From: Akkermansiaceae bacterium
GTDB lineage: Bacteria > Verrucomicrobiota > Verrucomicrobiia > Verrucomicrobiales > Akkermansiaceae
Length of the DNA stretch: 64,000 nt
Direction of reading: 5' to 3'
NCBI GenBank assembly: GCA_028822935.1
Contig: JAPKCM010000011.1
Span: 1 to 64,000 of the forward strand
Below are positions 25,082 to 32,869 of this stretch, piece by piece. The position numbers and the translations under genes were made by a program. The notes below the pieces were generated by a model, which was not told the DNA's origin, searched no databases, and worked only from the letters and a program-made list of their open reading frames with translations. Position 1 is the first letter of the stretch. Each line of letters begins with the position of its first letter.

Positions 25082-25648
25082 ATGAAGGGTCTCAAATTTC
25101 TTGTATTCGCGCTTCTCAGTGCTGCTCTCCTTGGCGGCTGGCTGGCATGGCAGAAGGTCAACAGCAAAGAGGGCGTCGTCCTCACTTTCACCGAGGCCCA
25201 AATCACGGAGCGCTTGGATGAGAAGTTTCCCATCACGGAGGTGATCAAGGAACCCTTCCCACTTCCCCTTCAAGTGAGGGTCCAGACTCCAGAAATCACC
25301 TTTATACCAAATACCGATCGTCTACGAGCCCGCATCACGGCAGAAATGGACGCCATCCTAGCCCAATATGAAGCAAGCGCTTCTTTCAGCTGTGGTATTC
25401 GTTACGAAGCATCCGATCAGTCGCTCCGCTTGATTGACCCCGTCATCGAAGAGATCGAAACGAGCAAGATTCCGGAACAGTATCGCGAACCCGTGCACCT
25501 TCTCGCCACCCTTCTCGCGCAGAAATATCTCAACGACCAGCCAGTCTACCAACTTGAGGAAGAGGATCTTCAAGATCACGCAACGCGCCTTTTGCTGAAG
25601 GAAGTTTCCGTCACCGATGGTCTGTTAGTGGTGAGACTTGGACTTTGA
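25082..25648 (+). CDS. YceB-like (DUF1439) membrane-anchored protein
   Basis: From ATG 25082 a 188-residue protein starts MKGLKFLVFALLSAALLGGW, a signal anchor. A region resembling DUF1439/YceB lipid-binding-like lipoproteins follows: VVLTFTEAQITERLDEKFPI, FIPNTDRLRARITAEMDA and DQPVYQLEEEDLQ. The lipobox Cys of E. coli YceB is not present, so it is probably held by the uncleaved helix. Function is unknown; the fold is TULIP-like in relatives. It is divergent from recA and ends 44 bp before ndk, so the two may be co-transcribed. Confidence 0.75.
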   Translation: MKGLKFLVFALLSAALLGGWLAWQKVNSKEGVVLTFTEAQITERLDEKFPITEVIKEPFPLPLQVRVQTPEITFIPNTDRLRARITAEMDAILAQYEASASFSCGIRYEASDQSLRLIDPVIEEIETSKIPEQYREPVHLLATLLAQKYLNDQPVYQLEEEDLQDHATRLLLKEVSVTDGLLVVRLGL

Positions 25649-25692
25649 GGGAGTTGACAGCGAGGGGCATGTTCGTCTATCTGCCATCCAAC

Positions 25693-26127
25693 ATGGCCCA
25701 CGAAACCTCCCTCATCCTCTTCAAACCCGACGCAGTAGCTAAAAACATCGTCGGCAAGGTCCTCTCCCGCTTCGAAGCGGAAGGCTTCACCATTCGCGGT
25801 ATTAAAATGATGGCTCTCTCTGATGAGATCCTCGCCGAGCACTACGCTCACATCGCCGAAATGCCTTTCTTCCCTTCCGTTCGCGGTTTCATGCAGGAGA
25901 CTCCCGTCATCGCGCTCGCGCTCGCTGGCGCCGATGTCATTGCCCGCGTGCGTGACCTTCTCGGACCCACTGATTCAACCACCGCTGACCCAGGCACCAT
26001 TCGTGGTGACTTTGGCGATAAGACGAGCAACTCCAAGATGCGCAACGTGTGCCACGCCTCCGACGGCCAAGACACCGCTGCAGCTGAACTCAAGCGCTTC
26101 TTCGGCGAAGGAGAGCTCGCTCGCTAG
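25693..26127 (+). CDS. ndk: Nucleoside diphosphate kinase
   Basis: Ndk equalises nucleoside triphosphate pools through a phosphohistidine. The 144-residue protein (ATG 25693, MAHETSLILFKPDAV) has the standard length and motifs: the FKPDA start, GPTDSTTADPGTIRGDF, and the catalytic His in NVCHASDGQDTA. The residue before His is Cys rather than the common Val or Ile. The stop codon at 26125-26127 lies inside a 4-bp overlap with the convergent methyltransferase gene; the terminator for ndk sits inside that gene's 3' end. Confidence 0.96.
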   Translation: MAHETSLILFKPDAVAKNIVGKVLSRFEAEGFTIRGIKMMALSDEILAEHYAHIAEMPFFPSVRGFMQETPVIALALAGADVIARVRDLLGPTDSTTADPGTIRGDFGDKTSNSKMRNVCHASDGQDTAAAELKRFFGEGELAR

Positions 26128-26681
26128 TCGATCGGTATATTTGCAAGACTCACTAGAAAAGGCCGCCCTTCGAGGCGGTCTTTTTCGTTCATCACGGTCA
26201 CTTTCCGATAGCTCGAATGTGCTTCGGCCCACGTCAGAACCGCTTCCGCCTCTTCGAGCCCTCCCTCGTGTCCCGGATAACAAATACACGTGATCACTCC
26301 ACCGGGAGAAAGAATATTTGCAGCGCCTTCAAGCGCTTCGATCGTCGAGGCCGTTCTCGTAATCGTGCCATGATCCGCACCTGGTAAATAGCCGAGGTTA
26401 AACATCACCGCCGAAGCCGCTGGAACGAGCCGGGCAAGGTCGGCATGACTCGCCAAATAGTAGCTCACGGTGGTGGAAATTCCCTCTGAGCTCAAGCGCT
26501 CTCGAGTCGAGAGCAGCGCTTCATACTGTACGTCGAACGCATAAACGCGGCCATCCTCTCCCACGAGCTTCGCAAGAAATAAGGTGTCATTCCCATTTCC
26601 TGCGGTCGCATCAATGACAACATCGCCCGGGCAGACGCTCGCGCAAATGAGATCGTGTGCGACGTGGATGACTCGTTTCAC
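26124..26681 (-). CDS. MnmM/YtqB-type SAM-dependent methyltransferase
   Basis: A 185-residue class I methyltransferase of the rRNA_methylase (YtqB) family, members of which act on the wobble uridine of tRNA (nm5U to mnm5U; known of the family). The SAM-binding motif VVIDATAGNGNDTLFLAKLVG (residues 21-41) is followed by the acidic end of strand 2, VYAFDVQ, then MFNLGYLPG (the family's catalytic-pocket NLGYLPG) and ITCICYPGHEGG. It overlaps the upstream protease-like gene by 4 bp (ATGA), so translation is coupled. It is the last gene of the ompH-lpxD operon. Confidence 0.88.
   Translation of the reverse strand: MKRVIHVAHDLICASVCPGDVVIDATAGNGNDTLFLAKLVGEDGRVYAFDVQYEALLSTRERLSSEGISTTVSYYLASHADLARLVPAASAVMFNLGYLPGADHGTITRTASTIEALEGAANILSPGGVITCICYPGHEGGLEEAEAVLTWAEAHSSYRKVTVMNEKDRLEGRPFLVSLANIPID
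26157..26185 (+). terminator. Terminator of ndk, embedded in the convergent gene
   Basis: GGCCGCC (26161-26167) and GGCGGTC (26174-26180) with loop CTTCGA are followed by T5. It lies 30 bp after the ndk stop but within the last codons (EGRP region) of the minus-strand methyltransferase gene. Confidence 0.75.
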
Positions 26682-27946
26682 GGATGGAAGCAGAAGGTAA
26701 GATAAGCCGTGGCTTCGATCTCGCTTACCGGCATGCGTCGCGCACGAGATTGACCTGCCCAGCTTTCAAGAAAGATTACCTCTTTCCGCTGATCATTAAA
26801 GCCGATGATGACTGAAGCATGCAAAGGAGATTTTTCGTCAGGATAACTGGAAGAATCATCAGAGAATGAAACATCCTCCCCTTGGTCTAACTGCGCTGAA
26901 ACTCGTTGATGTTCGAGATCGCGATCGCGACTCCATCTTCGCCAGACGATGACAGGCATTCCAGATTGAAGGGAGCGACGCACGTCACTTTGGCCATAAT
27001 CCGAACTTCTCGACATCGCAAACCCTGCCTCCTTAGCCACCGCCTGATAAAGGCCCAGCATCTGCGATCCAGCGGCAGAGCCTGTGTTTTGAAACTTACC
27101 CGCAACGGCAAGCCAATCCTCATCAAGATGGAGTCCCAGGTAGCGCCCCGCCATCGTGAGAGTATTCAGTCCACAGTAAGGACGATATCCCTGCGGAACC
27201 ACGGCCAGATCCGAAAGCATCAGATCACCACGTTCATGTTTCACCAGACGCTTCTTCAACTGATTCACACGTTCACTCGTAGAAAGATTGGCCTGAGCAG
27301 AATCAAGCCATGATCGCTGAGAGCTTCCAGCGCGAGAAATACTCAACCTGATGAGACGATTGGGAGCGGCGATGAGATGGAGAACAAGATCTTCGTGCCG
27401 GTATTCTATCATCTCCGCACGGAGAGTCCGGGTCCGCCCTCGAGAAACGTCACGTGGTCGCTTACTGATTTTAGCGAGTTCTTTCTCCAGAGACTCTCGC
27501 GTTCCTTCAAAACTTTTCTGAAATTCGGCATCGCGGCCCGCGAGCTGCTCACGAAGCCATTCGATTTGCTGTTTCCGGGAAAGCCCTGCCGGAAGGCGTG
27601 GATTGAAGTATCCGAAAAACGAGCCGGCATCGGCAAAGGTGACCTGTATTTCCTCAAGGCGCTCTCCTCGATAAACCGAGCGGACCAATAACGAATCCAG
27701 CCCAAACATCTTGGGGAGCGCCAACAGATAAGCCGAGCGAGTCCCCGCTACTGAGGCTTCCTCCCTCCAATCTCCCAAAAGCTTCTTTTTCCCAGCCCAA
27801 AGATCGGAAGAGAGAAGGTGCTGGGAAACCTCTTGGCCATCCAAGGCGCTGTCATCCTGATTCACCGCACTCAGGACCGCATTGGGAATCGCCTCCAAGA
27901 CCATTCCTAGACAGAGATAGGTGCCAAAAAAAACTGCTCGCGTCAT
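26678..27946 (-). CDS. Exported C39-like papain-fold peptidase
   Basis: From ATG 27946 the 422-residue protein starts with a signal peptide (TRAVFFGTYLCLGMVLEA). An unrecognised central part of about 230 residues with a Lys/Glu-rich helix follows. The C-terminal domain resembles peptidase C39-type papain folds: VVPQGYRPYCGLNTLTMAGRY (oxyanion Gln and nucleophile Cys), a PLHASVIIGFND segment (catalytic His) and VIFLESWAG where Asn/Asp is expected; the third residue may be the Glu or Ser. It may cleave peptides or be a structural papain-like protein. In frame, a TTG at 27982 is an alternative start. It follows ompH 4 by 52 bp. Confidence 0.75.
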   Translation of the reverse strand: MTRAVFFGTYLCLGMVLEAIPNAVLSAVNQDDSALDGQEVSQHLLSSDLWAGKKKLLGDWREEASVAGTRSAYLLALPKMFGLDSLLVRSVYRGERLEEIQVTFADAGSFFGYFNPRLPAGLSRKQQIEWLREQLAGRDAEFQKSFEGTRESLEKELAKISKRPRDVSRGRTRTLRAEMIEYRHEDLVLHLIAAPNRLIRLSISRAGSSQRSWLDSAQANLSTSERVNQLKKRLVKHERGDLMLSDLAVVPQGYRPYCGLNTLTMAGRYLGLHLDEDWLAVAGKFQNTGSAAGSQMLGLYQAVAKEAGFAMSRSSDYGQSDVRRSLQSGMPVIVWRRWSRDRDLEHQRVSAQLDQGEDVSFSDDSSSYPDEKSPLHASVIIGFNDQRKEVIFLESWAGQSRARRMPVSEIEATAYLTFCFHP

Positions 27947-27998
27947 CCCCTTAAATAAACGGGGAAAAGCGAGCAGTGACAAATGGAAATACCCTTAC

Positions 27999-28595
27999 TT
28001 ATTCATCCTTCTTCTCTACTGGAGCATCTTTGTTGATCCGTTCAAGCAGGATTCCCGTAAGATCTGTGGCATCCTTGGTATAGACGAGGACGGCTACACC
28101 CGTCCCCGAGGCTCCAGAACGATCAAAAATAAAATTAAACCCCTTCTCCTCACCGACAGCCTGAACCATTAACACCAGTTCCTCTCGGATATCGCCAAAA
28201 TCCATAGTGGCTTTTTCGTTAAGCTGGGACTGCTTTCGCTTGAGCCAGGAAATTCGGTCCTTTTGTAGACTTTCCGCTTCGTCCCGTTTCGCGGAAGCCT
28301 GTCTGAAAAGCAGGTCACGTTTTTCTCCGCTCAAGGACGGATCATCAGCATCTTGCTGCATCTTCTTCGCCTCTTCGGCGGAGGCCTTGATTTTTTCGAG
28401 TCTCACCTTGTCCTGTCCCTTGATCGTCTCTTGATAGGTCGCAAAGGTCTCGCGGGTGGATTTGCTCTTGTGGTAATCCATTACGAGACGGCTCATATCA
28501 ACGGTTCCAATCTTATCCTCACCCTCTTGGGCAGGAGAAAGTCCGGTAAGGAGAAGCGAAGTGCTAAGAGCACAGAGAAAGCGTGGAAATTTCAT
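27999..28595 (-). CDS. OmpH/Skp-family periplasmic chaperone, paralogue 4
   Basis: A 198-residue protein with a cleavable signal peptide (FLCALSTSLLLTGLSPAQ). A short N-terminal strand GTVDMSRLVMDYHKSKSTRETF begins the Skp core, followed by a long charged coiled-coil (about residues 55-125, rich in Lys, Glu, Ala), then GFNFIFDRSGASGTGVAVLVYTKDATDLT, the family's returning strands. Skp trimers hold unfolded outer-membrane proteins. Last of four OmpH paralogues in the operon; it ends with a Lys/Glu/Asp tail. It may have a terminator in the A/T-rich gap before the protease gene, but none is clear. Confidence 0.9.
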   Translation of the reverse strand: MKFPRFLCALSTSLLLTGLSPAQEGEDKIGTVDMSRLVMDYHKSKSTRETFATYQETIKGQDKVRLEKIKASAEEAKKMQQDADDPSLSGEKRDLLFRQASAKRDEAESLQKDRISWLKRKQSQLNEKATMDFGDIREELVLMVQAVGEEKGFNFIFDRSGASGTGVAVLVYTKDATDLTGILLERINKDAPVEKKDE

Positions 28596-28636
28596 CTCAG
28601 TAATTTAAATTTAAATGGCGGGGCGACAACCCTAAC

Positions 28637-29221
28637 TTATTTGGCAGGAACGTCTTTATTGAGAAGCTTGAGAACATCATCCGTGATGTCAACTTTGTTA
28701 CGCACATAAAGAATAAAAGGCACTTGAGAAGTAGTGAGTCCAGAACTGTCGAAAACGTAGTCAACTTCAATTCCTGTAGCATGATCCTTCACCTGCTTTC
28801 CCACAGTTTCCCGAATGCTTTGCAGTTTCGTCACCATCTTCTGGTTGAGAGCCCTACTGCGGCGCTTAATGAATTCCTCACGTTCGCGACGGAGAGCCAC
28901 AAGAGTCTGCTCTCGCTCACCGAAGACCTGGGCAATAGCCTTTTTCTTCTCAGGGGAAATAGTGGCATCTTGGAAATCAGCACGGAGTTTGCGCATCTCC
29001 TCTTCGAGAGCTTTGATCGCGCCAATGCGTTCAACATTGTCCTCTTGAATATCAGCACGCTCTACTTTCTCTTCGGCATCGGCAGCAACAGTCTCATGAT
29101 ACTCGGTCAAAGCCTTCTTCATATCGATAATCGCCACCTTGAGAGGGGCGGCAGAAAGCGGACTGATGATTCCCACTGTAAGGAATAGAGTCAGGAGCTT
29201 GGGGACTAAGTTTAATTTCAT
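28637..29221 (-). CDS. OmpH/Skp-family periplasmic chaperone, paralogue 3
   Basis: A 194-residue OmpH protein with a signal peptide ending at PLSAA. The core starts KVAIIDMKKALTEYHETVAAD, continues with a coiled coil (ERADIQEDNVERIGAIKALEE and onward; residues 50-130) and ends VDYVFDSSGLTTSQVPFILYVRNKVDITDDVLKLLN. The aspartate-serine-SG turn (FDSSG) is shared by all four paralogues (FDRSG, FDKSG, FEKSG). It lies 45 bp after lpxD and 41 bp before paralogue 4. Confidence 0.92.
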   Translation of the reverse strand: MKLNLVPKLLTLFLTVGIISPLSAAPLKVAIIDMKKALTEYHETVAADAEEKVERADIQEDNVERIGAIKALEEEMRKLRADFQDATISPEKKKAIAQVFGEREQTLVALRREREEFIKRRSRALNQKMVTKLQSIRETVGKQVKDHATGIEVDYVFDSSGLTTSQVPFILYVRNKVDITDDVLKLLNKDVPAK

Positions 29222-29266
29222 GGCAATTGTGCAGGAGGGGGGGGTAGTTCACTGGACTTAAGTATT

Positions 29267-30301
29267 TCACTCCTCGCAGAGCTTCTCCAGCTTCTTTTTT
29301 AAAGATCTCACTTCTTCCAGCAGCTTCGGAACGCGACTTAAGGCCGCCATCTTTCGCTGCTCTTTCGCCATCGGCCTCGCTGGCATTCCCATGTAAGCTC
29401 CGGGATTGGGAAGATTCTTAACCGCTCCGGCACGTCCCGCAAGAACCACTTGGTCGCCGATCTCAATATGACCAGCGACACCAGCCTGAGCCGCAACGGT
29501 AACGTAGTTACCCAGCTTCGAACTTCCGGCAACGCCACTTTGAGAAACCAAAAGGCAGTGTTTGCCAGTCTCAACGTTGTGAGCGACCTGTACCAAATTA
29601 TCCACCTTGGTTCCCTCACCAATAACCGTCCGGCCGAACCGGGCCCGATCAATGCAGGAATTCGAGCCTATTTCGACATCGTCTTGCAAGACTACGATCC
29701 CGACTTGAGGAACTTTTTGATGCCGTCCTTCAACAAGCTCGAAACCAAATCCATCCGAACCGACAACGGCACCCGGTTGTAAAATCACCCGATCACCCAG
29801 TTCACAGCGCTCTCTCACTGAAGCATTCATATGGAGAACACAATCCTCGCCGATTCGAGCATTGTTTCCAATCACGACGCCCTCTCTAATCACTGTCCGA
29901 TCACCAATCCTAGCACCCTTGCCAATGATTGCTCCAGCTGAAATCGTGACGCTAGATGCGTCAAAGTCGGCGTCCTCTGCAACAATCGCCCCTTGAGCGA
30001 TCCCAGGAACAACATCATGGGCTTCCTTTTGAAAGTGATCAATAACCGCGGAAAAAGCGGCGGAGGGATTTTCAACCGTAAAAACGAGGCAGCCCGCTGG
30101 CACTTCCCAATCGCCTTCAGGCACCAACACGGCACCAGCCCTCGTAGCGGGGAGCTGCGGCGCGTAGCGGGGGTTCCCTAGAAAGCTCACCTCGGAAGGT
30201 CCAGCTTGATCCAGTGAATTGATGCCCGAGAAAACCCGATGAACATCACCCACCTCGTCCAGCCCGATGAGCCGGACTAGCTCAGAAGAAGTCAGAGACA
30301 C
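29267..30301 (-). CDS. lpxD: UDP-3-O-(3-hydroxyacyl)glucosamine N-acyltransferase
   Basis: LpxD adds the second 3-hydroxyacyl chain in lipid A synthesis, at the cytoplasmic face of the inner membrane. The 344-residue protein has the N-terminal uridine-binding domain (SEVSFLGNPRYAPQLPATRAGAVLV) followed by a left-handed beta-helix of hexapeptide repeats (AIIGKGARIGDRTVIREGVVIG and similar). HNVETGKHCLLVSQSGVAGS carries the catalytic His. The C-terminal helix is Lys/Glu-rich. Its presence shows a lipid-A-bearing outer membrane. lpxA, fabZ and bamA, common neighbours, are not here; instead OmpH genes flank it on both sides. Confidence 0.95.
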   Translation of the reverse strand: MSLTSSELVRLIGLDEVGDVHRVFSGINSLDQAGPSEVSFLGNPRYAPQLPATRAGAVLVPEGDWEVPAGCLVFTVENPSAAFSAVIDHFQKEAHDVVPGIAQGAIVAEDADFDASSVTISAGAIIGKGARIGDRTVIREGVVIGNNARIGEDCVLHMNASVRERCELGDRVILQPGAVVGSDGFGFELVEGRHQKVPQVGIVVLQDDVEIGSNSCIDRARFGRTVIGEGTKVDNLVQVAHNVETGKHCLLVSQSGVAGSSKLGNYVTVAAQAGVAGHIEIGDQVVLAGRAGAVKNLPNPGAYMGMPARPMAKEQRKMAALSRVPKLLEEVRSLKKKLEKLCEE

Positions 30302-30313
30302 AAAATTAGCAGC

Positions 30314-30880
30314 TTATTTTTCCTCGTTGATCTCCTTCAGCAAGGAATCAGTGAGGTCAGTCATGTCCCGGGCGTGAAGCACGAAGGGAATCCCCTGGCT
30401 GCTATTACCGGACTTATCAAAGATGTAGTCGTAGTTTCCGGCCTTGGCACGGTCCGAAACGGCGCGCTGAATTTCGACAAGAATACCACGCATCTGCTTT
30501 CTCATTTTCTCGTTCAGAGAGCGATTCCGCCGCTCCAAGAACTCGGAACGCTCACGCTCTTTGTGAACCCCATCCTGTTGAAGATCGTTGGATTCCTGAA
30601 AAAGTTCATTTTGCTTCTTAGCCCCTATGTTGGGATCCTTCAGTTGCTCACGAATCCCCTGAATTGTCGTTTCAATCTCCCGAATATCCGCGAGGCGCAA
30701 ATTATTGTCCTTCTGGATTCGAGCACGCTCGATATTAATCTCTTTTTGAATCGCGCTGGTGAGATGATATTCATTGAAGAGACGCTCCATATCGACCGTT
30801 GCGATTTTAAGACGCTGGGCCGAAGCCATCGAACTGAGGGCAAAGAAGCCGGCTAGGAGGAAAAGAAGAGAGGATTTCAT
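30314..30880 (-). CDS. OmpH/Skp-family periplasmic chaperone, paralogue 2
   Basis: A 188-residue protein: signal peptide to about residue 21 (LLAGFFALSSMASAQ), strand KIATVDMERLFNEYHLTSAIQK, coiled coil (about residues 45-125, with ARIQKDNNLRLADIREIETT), and the end strand YDYIFDKSGNSSQGIPFVLHARDMTDLTDSLL. It is only 12 bp upstream of lpxD, a spacing that suggests co-translation. The insert ERRNRSLNEKMRKQMRGILVEI is shared in pattern with the other paralogues. Confidence 0.93.
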   Translation of the reverse strand: MKSSLLFLLAGFFALSSMASAQRLKIATVDMERLFNEYHLTSAIQKEINIERARIQKDNNLRLADIREIETTIQGIREQLKDPNIGAKKQNELFQESNDLQQDGVHKERERSEFLERRNRSLNEKMRKQMRGILVEIQRAVSDRAKAGNYDYIFDKSGNSSQGIPFVLHARDMTDLTDSLLKEINEEK

Positions 30881-30954
30881 AAGTCTGAGAAGTTGGAGTA
30901 ACTCTGTGATTCTAAGGGGAAGGCGTCAACCTTCCACAAGGGTTAAATTCGCGC

Positions 30955-31545
30955 TTACTTGGTGTCGGGACGCTCCTTGTTCAGCTCAACCATGAGCGGG
31001 TTGGTGATATCGATCAAACCCTTACCATAAAAAAGAGGGGCAACCTGATTGGGGTTGGTCCCGGATTTCTCAAAAATAATGGTGAAACCTTCAGCGGCAT
31101 GCGCTTCGACAAGTTTGTGAATCTCTTTCAATAGCCCGGACATTTTGCCGTTCATTTGCTGATCAAACCGGTTATTTGCCTGACCGTAGCAGGCTTCTCT
31201 CTCGGCTTGGAGTCTTTCGTAGTAGGTCGAAACATCCTGTCGTTCCCGAAGTAAGGGAATCAGTTCGATCTCAGCCAGTCCTTCGACACGAGATCTCTCC
31301 GTCAACTCCTCCAGCTTGGTCTCGATCTCTTTCAACTGGGCCAGACCTTCATTATTCTCCTTCTGAATCCGAGCCCGTTCCTGATCAATATCAATCTGGG
31401 TTTCCGCCGTTTTGTAGTAGGATTTAAAGATCTTTTGTAGGTCCACAACTCCCGCCTTGAACTCCATGGGCTTCTCTTGAGCCACCAAGGAAGCAGAAAA
31501 AAGAAGCACTAAGGCAAAAATCAAGTTGGTCAGACGGTCGTTCAT
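30955..31545 (-). CDS. OmpH/Skp-family periplasmic chaperone, paralogue 1
   Basis: First gene of the operon, 196 residues. Signal peptide LIFALVLLFSASLVAQ, core start FKAGVVDLQKIFKSYYKTAET, coiled coil with RARIQKENNEGLAQLKEIETKLEEL (residues 52-120), and the end FTIIFEKSGTNPNQVAPLFYGKGLIDITNPLM. The paralogues align end to end with a shared IQK(E/D)NN motif in copies 1 and 2, showing they are tandem duplicates that have diverged. Its start lies 34 bp from the divergent panC, so the operon promoter must be in or near that gap. Confidence 0.93.
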   Translation of the reverse strand: MNDRLTNLIFALVLLFSASLVAQEKPMEFKAGVVDLQKIFKSYYKTAETQIDIDQERARIQKENNEGLAQLKEIETKLEELTERSRVEGLAEIELIPLLRERQDVSTYYERLQAEREACYGQANNRFDQQMNGKMSGLLKEIHKLVEAHAAEGFTIIFEKSGTNPNQVAPLFYGKGLIDITNPLMVELNKERPDTK

Positions 31546-31579
31546 CGTAAAACTATGCTAACGTCAGCACGCTTTATTA

Positions 31580-32434
31580 ATGAACCTTAGACACTCCAAC
31601 GTCAACTCTGTTCAAGAGACCCTCAAAAAATGTCCCAGCCCTCTTGCCTTGGTGCCGACGATGGGTGCGTTTCATGAGGGCCACCTCGCCCTGATTCGAG
31701 CAGCTCGCGAAATGGTAGGACATCAAGGCACGGTTGCCGTCTCGATCTTCGTCAACCCGATCCAGTTTGATCGCTCGGAAGATCTCTCGTCCTACCCACA
31801 GCCCCTCGAAGAAGATCTGGCCCTCTGCGAAAAGGAAGGCGTCGACATCGCTTTCGCCCCGGAAATCGGAACACTCTATCAGCCCAACCATTCCGTCCTC
31901 GTGACCGAATCCCTCCTCACCAAACATCTCTGCGGAGCCACCCGACCCGGGCACTTCGATGGCGTCCTAACCATCGTCTTAAAACTCCTGAACATCTTTC
32001 AGCCCGACTTCGCCATCTTCGGCGAAAAAGATTTTCAGCAACTCGCCCTGATTCGTCGCATGGTGCGCGACCTCGATGCCCAAACTGAAATCATCGGCCA
32101 CCCCACGGTGCGTGAGACCGACGGCCTCGCCCTTTCCTCGCGCAATCGCAAACTCACCCCCATCCATCGCGCCGACGCCCCCCGCATCCGCCGCGCCTTG
32201 CTCGCCGCCCAAAGCATCCATCAGACTGGCGAACAAAAACCTCAGGTTTATCTCGATGCCGCCCGCCACCACCTTTCAAAAGACGCGCCGGAAGATTTCC
32301 GCATCGATTACTTACAACTCGTTGACTCCGAATCTCTTCAGCCTCTTGCAAAAGTAACCTCCCTCGCGACCCTCGCCACCGCCTGCTTCTTCGGCCCTGT
32401 CCGCCTCATCGATAACATCCAAATCCGGGGCTAA
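31580..32434 (+). CDS. panC: Pantothenate synthetase
   Basis: PanC joins pantoate and beta-alanine with ATP via a pantoyl-adenylate. The 284-residue protein is a nucleotidyltransferase of the HxGH class: LVPTMGAFHEGHLALIRAA (HEGH), then SIFVNPIQFDRSEDLSSYP, GHFDGVLTIVLKLLNI, FGEKDFQQLALIRRM and RETDGLALSSRNRKLT (KMSKS-like SSRN). All substrate-binding segments are intact. The neighbouring vitamin gene coaX lies 25 kb away; panB and panD are not in the window. Confidence 0.96.
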   Translation: MNLRHSNVNSVQETLKKCPSPLALVPTMGAFHEGHLALIRAAREMVGHQGTVAVSIFVNPIQFDRSEDLSSYPQPLEEDLALCEKEGVDIAFAPEIGTLYQPNHSVLVTESLLTKHLCGATRPGHFDGVLTIVLKLLNIFQPDFAIFGEKDFQQLALIRRMVRDLDAQTEIIGHPTVRETDGLALSSRNRKLTPIHRADAPRIRRALLAAQSIHQTGEQKPQVYLDAARHHLSKDAPEDFRIDYLQLVDSESLQPLAKVTSLATLATACFFGPVRLIDNIQIRG

Positions 32435-32869
32435 CTCGTCACCTTTCTCTTCTTTTCATTTCGTCCACTTCCGACATAACCCGTCCATTAAAATTACCAA
32501 CACCCAAACCGGCACAGTAAAAGTGTCCATAAAGGAGCTTTCAAAGTAGGTAACCCCCCAGCTTCGGCATCCTCTTTTCCCCCGTAATCGCCCCCTCTCA
32601 CGTTTCCTGTTTTAAACTCCCTTCATTTAAATTCATCTAGGTTTCCCCATCTAGAATTTTGAGTTCCTCCCCCCAAATGAACAAAAAATCCTACGCCATC
32701 AACCGACTCTCCTACTCCCACGGAGGCCTCACCGCCTATCTCTGAGTCAGGTCAGGAATGCTCTTTCTCACCTCTCTGCTCACATTGAGTCTTCAGAAAT
32801 CCTCCTGAATTCGCTATCTTCCTCTAATCTTTCTCCGCTTCCCTTCGTTAAACCTCAAAATCAGATCCC
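32435..32869. other. Intergenic region with a possible 22-codon frame
   Basis: 435 bp between panC and the vWA gene. A frame ATG 32677 to TGA 32743-32745 encodes KKSYAINRLSYSHGGLTAYL after Met-Asn; its leader ends in a C run before ATG just like coaX (CTAGAAT...CCCCCC-AA-ATG). It could be a leader peptide, a gene remnant or chance. Nothing else is recognised. Confidence 0.3.
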
